From NCBI GenBank assembly GCA_017885385.1, contig JAFNGF010000256.1:1-8982 (forward strand): a stretch of 8,982 nt of DNA, written 5' to 3'. Source of the DNA: Planctomycetota bacterium (lineage in GTDB: Bacteria; Planctomycetota; Phycisphaerae; Sedimentisphaerales; Anaerobacaceae). Position numbers and translations under genes: made by a program. Numbering within the stretch: position 1 is the stretch's first letter; each line of letters begins with the position of its first letter. The notes beneath the pieces were generated by a model, which had not been told where the DNA came from, did not search any database, and saw only the letters and a program-made list of their open reading frames with translations. Positions 1 through 5,387 of the stretch are shown here, one piece after another.

Positions 1-1227
1 TATTCCGATTATGTCGGCAAAATCGCCATAGGCAGAATTTTCACCGGCCAAATTCGAAAGGGGCAAATGGTAACCGTTATTGACAGAAATGGTCTGTACA
101 CCAAACAGAAGGTGCAGGTGCTTTATCAGTTTCAGGGCCTGGGCAAAAAAGCGGTTGATCTTATGCCGGCAGGGGAGATTTGTGCTGTTGCGGGCCTCGA
201 CCCTGTGGATATCGGCAATACCATTGCCTGTCCCGACAATCCCGCAGCATTACCCGTTATAAGCGTTGATGAGCCGACGATGACGATGACTTTCAGAGTC
301 AACGACGGCCCATTTTCCGGCAGAGAAGGAAAATACGTCACCAGCCGACAGATCGGCGAGCGGCTTGAAAAAGAATTAAAGCAGAATGTTGCTCTGCGCG
401 TCGAGACCGGACAGACGAGCGATCAGTATAAGGTCTCGGGAAGAGGACTGATGCACCTCGGCATACTGCTTGAGAATATGAGGCGGGAAGGATACGAGAT
501 TTGTGTAGGTAAGCCCAGCGTAATTTTACGAAAAATAGACGGCATAATTGACGAGCCAATCGAGCTGCTCGCAATCGACTGTCCTGCTGGTTGCCAGAAT
601 GCCGTTATGGGCCTTCTGGCAACCCGCTGCAGCGAGCTTCTCAGCATGCATACCAAAAGCGGCGCCAATGATTATATTCATATGGAATTTACGATCCCGT
701 CACGGGGGCTTTTCGGCCTGCATACACGCCTGTTAAATGCCACGCAGGGAAGGGCGGTTATGCATCACAGTTTTGACAGGTATCAGCCGATGCGAGGCAA
801 TATCCCTCAGAGGCAGGCAGGCGTTATGATTGCGACCAATACAGGCCAGGTGACAGCTTATGCCCTCGATGCCCTTTACGACCGCGGCGTATTCTTTGTT
901 CAGCCGGGCGACCAGGTTTATGAGGGACAGGTCGTCGGCGAACACTGCAAGGAAAAAGACATCCCCGTCAACGCGGTAAGGACCAAGCAGTTGACCAATA
1001 TTCGCGCAGCGGCCAAGGACGAAGCGGCGACAGTCAGACCAGTCAGAAACATGAGCCTCGAAATTGCTCTGGAGTATATCCAGGATGATGAGCTTGTGGA
1101 GGTTTGTCCGAAGAGTATTCGTATTCGCAAATTTTACTTAAAGGAAGCCGACCGCCGCAGGTCAAGAAGAAAGAAAGCTGATGCCAGGGATTCTTACTAC
1201 GAAGGCACAAAGACACGAAGAAATTAG
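1..1227 (+). CDS. typA: Translational GTPase TypA/BipA, C-terminal two thirds (5' end outside window)
   Basis: The open frame enters at base 1 and gives 408 residues; TypA is usually about 600, so the GTPase domain lies upstream. What remains is the beta-barrel domain II (starts YVGKIAIGRIFTGQIRKGQ), the EF-G-like domain (SGRGLMHLGILLENMRREGYE, roughly residues 145-165 of this piece) and the TypA-specific C-terminal domain (RGLFGLHTRLLNATQGRAV, QLTNIRAAAKDEA, and a basic tail). Known role: a ribosome-associated GTPase near EF-G/LepA, needed for 50S assembly and growth under stress or cold. Oddity: the final residues EGTKTRRN and the TAG stop are encoded by a short dispersed repeat that continues downstream, so the native C-terminus may have been replaced or extended. 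No clear intrinsic terminator follows. Family identification is secure from the motifs. Confidence 0.97.
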   Translation, partial: YSDYVGKIAIGRIFTGQIRKGQMVTVIDRNGLYTKQKVQVLYQFQGLGKKAVDLMPAGEICAVAGLDPVDIGNTIACPDNPAALPVISVDEPTMTMTFRVNDGPFSGREGKYVTSRQIGERLEKELKQNVALRVETGQTSDQYKVSGRGLMHLGILLENMRREGYEICVGKPSVILRKIDGIIDEPIELLAIDCPAGCQNAVMGLLATRCSELLSMHTKSGANDYIHMEFTIPSRGLFGLHTRLLNATQGRAVMHHSFDRYQPMRGNIPQRQAGVMIATNTGQVTAYALDALYDRGVFFVQPGDQVYEGQVVGEHCKEKDIPVNAVRTKQLTNIRAAAKDEAATVRPVRNMSLEIALEYIQDDELVEVCPKSIRIRKFYLKEADRRRSRRKKADARDSYYEGTKTRRN

Positions 1228-1261
1228 ACGCGGATTAGCACAGATTAACACGGATTTTTAA
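1198..1261 (+). repeat. Dispersed repeat over the typA 3' end
   Basis: The sequence contains the word GGCACAAAGACACGAAG followed by three near-copies of a 10-base unit (GCGGATTAGC, ACAGATTAAC, ACGGATTTTT). From memory, words of this type (CACAAAGACACGAAG, then CGGATTAACACGGATT) are scattered in many environmental bacterial genomes. Here it overlaps the last eight codons of typA and supplies its stop codon at 1225-1227. The period-10 structure is seen directly; its multicopy status in this genome is inferred. Confidence 0.6.
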
Positions 1262-1389
1262 ACCGCTGTTCATTTTTGATTTTTGATATGTGTTTTTGAT
1301 ATTTTATTTCTAATCTTACATTTTTTGCGTCACAAATATAGTTGACTCTATTGAAACCTTTACGCACGTTTATATAGCCAATAATATTA

Positions 1390-1433
1390 ATCGAGCAGAG
1401 CCAAGTCTGCCAGCTCGGCAGGTTTTGCTCGAT
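1390..1433. repeat. Long imperfect hairpin
   Basis: ATCGAGCA (1390-1397) pairs with TGCTCGAT (1426-1433). After a 5-base bulge (GAGCC), the inner arm AAGTCTGCC (1403-1411) pairs with GGCAGGTTT (1417-1425), including two G-T pairs, around the loop AGCTC. That makes 17 pairs in 44 bases. No T-run follows on either strand, so it is not a standard intrinsic terminator. It could be a REP/MITE-like element or an RNA structure. Confidence 0.6.
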
Positions 1434-1451
1434 ATATATCGTAGGGTGCCG

Positions 1452-1538
1452 GCTGCCGTTAGAGTCAGGTGCATTTTTGATGCCTATCAGATGGGCGAGA
1501 TGTCGGCAGCGGCGGGCATAAGGCGCTCTAACCCGCGG
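1452..1538. repeat. Nested inverted repeats, possible structured element
   Basis: GTTAGAG (1458-1464) is complementary to CTCTAAC (1526-1532). Alternatively GCTGCC (1452-1457) pairs with GGCAGC (1505-1510). Inside lies a small perfect hairpin, GCAT (1471-1474) with ATGC (1480-1483) around TTTTG. The two outer pairings exclude each other. Function is unknown. Confidence 0.35.
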
Positions 1539-1733
1539 CCAGTGATAAAGAAGTCTGGTATCTCTGGGCACGGCGGCGCCTTAAAGAAAAACTTTTCAAC
1601 GAAGTGTACCGGAACGTGTCTAATGAACAATCAGAAAGAACTTTTCGCCCAAATCACTGGAGACTGCGAAATTGGAGGCGCAATTTTGGCTATAGATTTG
1701 ATAGATTAGCACGGTTGTTTTTCAATAAAGTAT

Positions 1734-1755
1734 GCCGCTCCCTTACGGTCGCGGC
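1734..1755 (-). repeat. REP-like hairpin, copy 1 (minus orientation)
   Basis: Read on the minus strand this is a 5-bp stem GCCGC/GCGGC, then a GA:GA tandem mismatch, 2 bp (CC/GG) and a GTAA (GNRA) tetraloop. The same plan occurs in opposite orientation at 2079-2108, on the other side of a truncated Y1 transposase. It is followed by two degenerate echoes of GGTCGCGG up to about 1808. REP elements with such hairpins are the usual companions of RAYT transposases. Confidence 0.6.
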
Positions 1756-1836
1756 TCTGTTGTGCTTGTGACCGTCGCGGCGCTGTGCTGTTCTGGTCGC
1801 GGGTGTGACGAAATATCAATTCACGTGGAATTATCT

Positions 1837-2097
1837 ATGAGATGCCCGGTCGCTTATCTAATCACCTTTACAACTTACGGAACGTGGCTGCACGGAGATA
1901 GCAGAGGCAGTGTCGACAAGCAGCATAATCGCTATGGGGACGATCTTGTCGCATTGGATGCAGCGCGGGAAAAGAAAGAGAGAATTGCTCTGGAGAATCA
2001 GCCCGTGGTGTTATCGCCAGAGCAAGACGAGCAGGGCACAATGATGGCATTCGGTCAAAGCCCGAACGCCAACACTCAGAGCCCCGAACGCAAGTGA
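1837..2097 (+). pseudogene. Truncated REP-associated Y1 (IS200-like) transposase, N-terminal fragment
   Basis: Starting at the ATG at 1837, the peptide reads MRCPVAYLITFTTYGTWLHG and continues with RGSVDKQHNRYG and VVLSPEQ. I recognise this as the N-terminal part of the RAYT/Y1_Tnp family common in planctomycetes. Such proteins cut and join single-stranded DNA at REP hairpins using an HUH motif and a catalytic Tyr. Family-like sequence stops at about residue 63 (base ~2025). The following 23 residues are unrelated and end at TGA 2095-2097, inside a REP-like hairpin. The HUH motif and the tyrosine are both missing, so the gene is dead. No good ribosome binding site precedes the ATG. The remnant sits between two REP-like hairpins of opposite orientation, which fits a decayed RAYT locus. 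Confidence 0.75.
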
Positions 2098-2108
2098 GGC
2101 GAGGGCTT
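2079..2108 (+). repeat. REP-like hairpin, copy 2 (plus orientation)
   Basis: CC (2084-2085), GA, AC, loop GCAA (2090-2093), GT, GA, GG (2098-2099) forms a GNRA-capped stem with a tandem GA:GA mismatch, as in the copy at 1734-1755. Outer bases GAGCC/GGGCTT pair after a small 3' bulge. A degenerate partial duplicate, GCCCGAACGC, lies just upstream (about 2060-2069). Confidence 0.55.
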
Positions 2109-2135
2109 GATCAGATCGGATGTATTATTATGGTC

Positions 2136-2158
2136 GTGACATATTGAGGTGACATATT
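2136..2158 (+). promoter_or_regulatory. Direct repeat and ribosome binding site before the CorC-family gene
   Basis: GTGACATATT occurs twice (2136-2145 and 2149-2158) with GAG between. The junction creates the Shine-Dalgarno sequence GAGGTGA (2146-2152), 6 bases before the ATG at 2159. This supports the chosen start. Confidence 0.7.
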
Positions 2159-3472
2159 ATGTTCGGCTACGAATTGGCTGTTATTATGCTTATGCTTTTT
2201 TTTAACGCTGTCTTCGCCGCTTACGAGATGGGGCTTGCTTCCATATCGCGGGCAAGGCTTGCCGTCTTGCACAATGAAAAGAAAAGAGGTGCGGCTGAAG
2301 GATTGTTTATGAAAGAGAGGATGGAGGCGAGCCTGGCGATCGTGCAACTCGGCGTTACGGTGGTTGGGGCCGTGGCGGCGGCGACCGGCGGGGCGGGGGT
2401 GCAGGAAGAATTTGCTCCCTATCTGCAGCATGCGTTGGGCGTCTCTGGGATGTTTTCGGAAGTGCTGGCGATTGTGGTTTTGATAATACCGCTTACGTTT
2501 GTCACGGTGGTTTTTGCCGAGCTTGTTCCCAAAATGATTGCCCTAAGAAACAATGAGGCGGTTGTATTGGCACTATCGCCGTTTATGAAGGTACTATCGC
2601 GGATTGCTTATCCAATTGTTGCCGTGATCGAGGCCACGCTAAGGAAGGTCGTGAGCTTGTTAACGCTGTCGGATGGGGCGGAAATCAGCAGGCGGAAACA
2701 GTGGCTGCACGAATTAAGAGCTGCTATCTCATTTGCCAGGACCTCAAAGCTTCTGGGAGAGAGGGAGGAAAAGATAGTCTTGGCTGCCGCGCATTTATCC
2801 ACGCGGCCGGTGCGTGACATATTCATACCGGTGCAGGACATATCAATGATTTATGTCGGAAGCAGCCTGATGGATGCGCTTGTTAAGGCGCATCTTGATA
2901 TGCACACAAGGTTCCCCGTGTGTGCGGTGGAAAACGACGCCCAGAGCATACAGGGATATGTGAATTTCAAGGATATCGTGGCGGCGCTCAAAATAAATCC
3001 TTCCGATCCGACCGTTAGAGGGATAACAAGGCCCATCCAGAAGGTCAAGGAAGACATGGTTTTGTCGGCCCTTCTTGAGATGATGATCCAGCAGAAAACA
3101 CACATTGTAATTGTTGTATCGCAGGAAGGAGCTGTGCTGGGAATGGCGACACTGGAAGATGTTATCGAAGAGCTTGTCGGCGAGATTGAGGATGAATTCG
3201 ACCGTCTGCCGACGTACATTCACACCTGCGGTACATCTTGTTGGATTATGGGAGGCGGCGTACCGATGAGCACGGTCGCATCCACGGTGGGGATCGCCTG
3301 GCAGGGCACAGTCGGCGGCGGCCGGGCTCCTACACTTGCCGAATGGTGTGCGCAACATGCAGGACCCGCCCTAAAGGGCGGCGAGAACATCGAGGCTGAT
3401 AACCTGCGAGTCCTGCCGCGCAAATTCCGCAGAAAAAAAGTGCTCGAGGCGACAGTCAGTATCATAGGCTAA
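2159..3472 (+). CDS. CNNM/DUF21-CBS-CorC/HlyC domain membrane protein (putative Mg2+/Co2+ transport or efflux)
   Basis: The protein has 437 residues, normal for this family. Residues 1-200 form the CNNM (DUF21) membrane domain, with hydrophobic segments near 4-24, 57-77, 101-123 and 134-165. It carries the family signatures FAAYEMGLASISRARL at 19-34 and FAELVPKMIALR at 119-130. Two CBS domains follow (about 217-275 and 290-350, the second ending TLEDVIEELVGEIEDEFD), then a CorC_HlyC domain (about 352-437). Members are linked to Mg2+/Co2+ export or resistance, with the CBS pair sensing adenine nucleotide-Mg; the exact substrate here is inference. A good ribosome binding site sets the start. 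The DHH phosphoesterase gene begins 37 bases after the stop, suggesting an operon. Confidence 0.92.
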   Translation: MFGYELAVIMLMLFFNAVFAAYEMGLASISRARLAVLHNEKKRGAAEGLFMKERMEASLAIVQLGVTVVGAVAAATGGAGVQEEFAPYLQHALGVSGMFSEVLAIVVLIIPLTFVTVVFAELVPKMIALRNNEAVVLALSPFMKVLSRIAYPIVAVIEATLRKVVSLLTLSDGAEISRRKQWLHELRAAISFARTSKLLGEREEKIVLAAAHLSTRPVRDIFIPVQDISMIYVGSSLMDALVKAHLDMHTRFPVCAVENDAQSIQGYVNFKDIVAALKINPSDPTVRGITRPIQKVKEDMVLSALLEMMIQQKTHIVIVVSQEGAVLGMATLEDVIEELVGEIEDEFDRLPTYIHTCGTSCWIMGGGVPMSTVASTVGIAWQGTVGGGRAPTLAEWCAQHAGPALKGGENIEADNLRVLPRKFRRKKVLEATVSIIG

Positions 3473-3498
3473 AAGATCACGGGTCCGATTGGTTGTGC

Positions 3499-3504
3499 AG
3501 GTGG
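3499..3504 (+). promoter_or_regulatory. Ribosome binding site fixing the NrnA-like start
   Basis: AGGTGG stands 5 bases before the ATG at 3510. A TTG 21 bases further upstream (3489) is in frame but has no comparable site and would add only a Val-rich stub, so 3510 is preferred. Confidence 0.6.
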
Positions 3505-3509
3505 TTGTT

Positions 3510-4520
3510 ATGGTAAATGACCAGAGTTTTGAAAAAGCGATAGAGCTGATAGCGAAATCGGCCAATGTTTTGATAACTACGCATACCAGGCCGGATGGGG
3601 ACGCATGCGGCTGCATGGCGGCTCTGGGTGAGGCCCTGACCGCTCTGGGTAAAGAGGTCAAGCTCTTGCTGGTCTCGCCGCTGCCTCAGTGGTACGGTTT
3701 TCTCTTTGACGAAAAAGTCCCTGTTCTCGGAGAGGATGTGGGTGTTGAACAGCTAATAGCCGGCCAGTGGGGCGAATATGACCTGATTGTCATTGTCGAT
3801 ACCAATAGTTACAGCCAACTGCCGAAATTCGAGCAATATCTGAAGCAGGCTGATAAGGCGGTACTGGTAATCGACCATCACGTGACTGCTGATGGCTTGG
3901 GCGATGTTGAGCTTGTAGACTCCGGCGCTGCTGCCGCCGGCTTAATCTTGCTTGATTTTTTCAAATATGCCGACTGGCCTATGACTGAAAGAATTGCCGA
4001 GGCGCTTTTTGTCGCCATAGGTAGTGACACCGGCTGGTTTCAATTCGGTAATACTGATGGTAGGGTTCTGCGTGCTGGCAGTGAGCTGATTGACGCAGGG
4101 GCAAAGCCGGCGGAAATTTACAACAAGCTGTATCAGAGTTTTTCATATCCTCGCTTTAAGCTGATGGTTGCGATGCTCAACACACTGGAGCTTCACTTTG
4201 ATGGCCGATACGCGACCCAGTATTTATTGCAGCGGGATTTCCAGCAGACCGGTGCCGCGTACCAGGACACCGAAAATCTAATAAATGAATGTCACCGGAT
4301 AGGCACGGTTGAGGTTTCTGCGTTATTTGTTGAATTAGCTGATGGGCGAATTCGCTGCTCTTTACGAAGCAGGTACGACATAGATGTCAGCCGGATCGCC
4401 GCCAAATTTGGCGGAGGCGGCCACAAGAAGGCAGCAGGCACGTACTTGCCGGGGCCAATGGAGACGGCCAAGAGACTTATTTTTCAGGAGATTGCGATGC
4501 GGCTGGGCAAAAATGGATAA
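3510..4520 (+). CDS. nrnA: DHH/DHHA1 phosphoesterase, NrnA-like oligoribonuclease / pAp phosphatase
   Basis: The protein has 336 residues, close to the usual 310-340. The DHH domain carries the metal ligands in order: THTRPDGDA (24-32; His25, Asp29, Asp31), VDT (Asp97), the name-giving IDHH (121-124) and GSDTGWF (171-177, Asp173). After a linker, the DHHA1 substrate-binding domain ends in GGGGHKKAAG (301-310). The family hydrolyses 2-5 nt RNA fragments and 3'-phosphoadenosine 5'-phosphate in the cytoplasm with Mn2+. The usual GDAxGS is GDACGC here, which changes no metal ligand. The gene follows the CorC-family gene by 37 bases and is probably co-transcribed. No promoter or terminator is obvious between them. 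A cyclic-dinucleotide hydrolase role cannot be excluded, but there are no PAS, GGDEF or membrane segments. Confidence 0.93.
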   Translation: MVNDQSFEKAIELIAKSANVLITTHTRPDGDACGCMAALGEALTALGKEVKLLLVSPLPQWYGFLFDEKVPVLGEDVGVEQLIAGQWGEYDLIVIVDTNSYSQLPKFEQYLKQADKAVLVIDHHVTADGLGDVELVDSGAAAAGLILLDFFKYADWPMTERIAEALFVAIGSDTGWFQFGNTDGRVLRAGSELIDAGAKPAEIYNKLYQSFSYPRFKLMVAMLNTLELHFDGRYATQYLLQRDFQQTGAAYQDTENLINECHRIGTVEVSALFVELADGRIRCSLRSRYDIDVSRIAAKFGGGGHKKAAGTYLPGPMETAKRLIFQEIAMRLGKNG

Positions 4521-4675
4521 AGCGAGGCAGAGATATGGGCGGGGAAGGTCGGAAATTAAAAGGCAAGAATCAAGTGTCGGGCTAAGGCATCAAAGCTCAA
4601 ATAGGAATGCGGTGTGCTGAAAGACGGCTATGAATGTGGCGGCCACGGCAACCATTTGGCAGAAAGGCTTAGCGT
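4521..4675 (+). other. Spacer with two tiny, unconvincing frames
   Basis: An ATG overlaps the nrnA stop (ATGGATAA, 4514-4520) and opens a 35-codon basic frame ending at 4620. Another ATG at 4535, seven bases after GAGG, opens only 16 codons. Neither resembles a known protein, and I do not call a gene here. Confidence 0.4.
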
Positions 4676-4972
4676 ATGGACTGGGCACGCATTGGAAAGA
4701 TTGTTTTATGGCTGATGGCTGGGCTTGTGTGCTAATTCTTGCTGCTCCGGCTTGTGCTGCGAAAAGTCAAGGGATATGCACCGGGCTGGCGCATCCGGTG
4801 TCTATCCTGCGGCAAGACAAAGCCGGCGGGTGAAGCCGGGATGATTCGAGTCGCGGCTGTCGGCAAGAAATACACAATCGGGCGATGCGGCGCCTGCGGC
4901 AGGCTCCGGTGGATCGTGGTTGAACGCGATCCTTCATTCGAGCAAGGCACAAGAACCCATAGCCCCGACTAA
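4676..4972 (+). pseudogene. Small membrane-anchored zinc-ribbon protein with an in-frame TAA
   Basis: From the ATG at 4676 (AAAGG 8 bases upstream) the frame gives MDWARIGKIVLWLMAGLVC, then TAA (4733-4735), and in the same frame FLLLRLVLRKVKG, GWRIRCLSCGKTK and GRCGACGRLRWIVVERD. Ignoring the stop, the product is 97 residues plus the stop position: one membrane helix (about 8-28) with a basic RKVKG flank, then a cytoplasmic zinc ribbon with two CxxC knuckles (CLSC and CGAC). I know no defined function for such a protein. The stop lies in the middle of the helix. A call starting at TTG 4739 (77 residues) is possible but lacks a ribosome binding site and half of the helix. Options are a recent nonsense mutation, a sequence error, or reinitiation at the TTG. 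The following hairpin encloses the terminal TAA in its loop. Confidence 0.55.
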
Positions 4973-4978
4973 CGGGGC
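4962..4978 (+). repeat. GC-rich hairpin over the zinc-ribbon stop codon
   Basis: GCCCCG (4962-4967) pairs perfectly with CGGGGC (4973-4978); the loop ACTAA contains the stop codon TAA (4970-4972). No T-run follows, so any role in RNA stability or termination is uncertain. A second small hairpin with a GNRA loop, CCTC-GCAA-GAGG, lies at 4999-5010. Confidence 0.5.
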
Positions 4979-5387
4979 CACACCGCCGCCCGTAAAAGCC
5001 TCGCAAGAGGATGAAAAAGGTCAAGAAGGGCGTAATTTTTGCGAAAAATGCTTTTGTGGGTCGGGTATAAATGATATAATATTTGTCGGCAGCTTTGACT
5101 AGTGGGCTGGGTAGGGCAGGGTATGCCTGCCGATTGCTCTGGAAACCATATAGTACGTAGTTGTGCGGATCGCAGAGAAGAAGCGGATGCGGTAGGGTAT
5201 TTACCTGGGTACGTTCTATACAAGTTGCAGGACCGAGAATCACGTTAATCGCTTGAAGTCCATCCGCATTCTGGAATGATGGCAGTGCAGTCCAGATGAA
5301 AAGCTGTACGGCCGTCCCTTGCCTTATCCCTTCATTGTTATGTCACGAAAACTCATAATGGCCGGATGTGAGAAACTGCCAGCGGCC
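4979..5387. other. Gene-free stretch with an isolated -10-like box and a hairpin
   Basis: No credible coding frame is present on either strand; the minus-strand frames are low quality. A perfect TATAAT lies at 5075-5080, but the hexamer 17 bases upstream (TTTTGT) is a poor -35 and no gene follows. GGCAGG (5115-5120) pairs with CCTGCC (5126-5131), and CGGCAG (5087-5092) could pair with CTGCCG (5127-5132) instead. Bases 5360-5387 contain GGCCG/CGGCC arms downstream of the minus-strand FG-GAP gene, without a T-run. Confidence 0.5.

Larger units (their letters stand above)
1262..1733. other. Gene-free stretch with T-rich repeats and hairpins
   Basis: No convincing gene is present. Bases 1272-1303 hold three T-rich near-repeats of TTTTTGAT(AT). 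Next comes a long hairpin (1390-1433), a 12-bp perfect palindrome CGATATATATCG (1430-1441) and a nested inverted repeat (1452-1538). The short frames on both strands give low-complexity or Arg/Trp-rich peptides that resemble no family I know. One stop-free frame over about 1540-1770 reads fairly smoothly, but it has no good start and no recognisable motif. Confidence 0.6.

Noticed and set aside
1245..1571. 108-residue minus-strand frame in the typA downstream region
   Set aside because: The peptide has no motif and covers palindromes and T-rich repeats.
1540..1773. Arg/Trp-rich stop-free stretch in the frame reading KEVWYLWARRR
   Set aside because: No start with a ribosome binding site and no recognisable family; it may be a degraded gene tail but cannot be supported.
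2843..3358. 171-residue minus-strand frame within the CorC gene
   Set aside because: Shadow of a clearly real gene on the plus strand.
3489..3509. TTG start for the DHH phosphoesterase
   Set aside because: ATG 3510 has a well-spaced AGGTGG; the extension is a Val-rich stub.
5053..5080. Promoter for a small RNA at about 5087
   Set aside because: TATAAT is perfect, but the -35 region is poor and no terminator follows.
4767..5243. 158-residue minus-strand frame
   Set aside because: It runs antisense to the zinc ribbon and hairpins and has no domain-like pattern.
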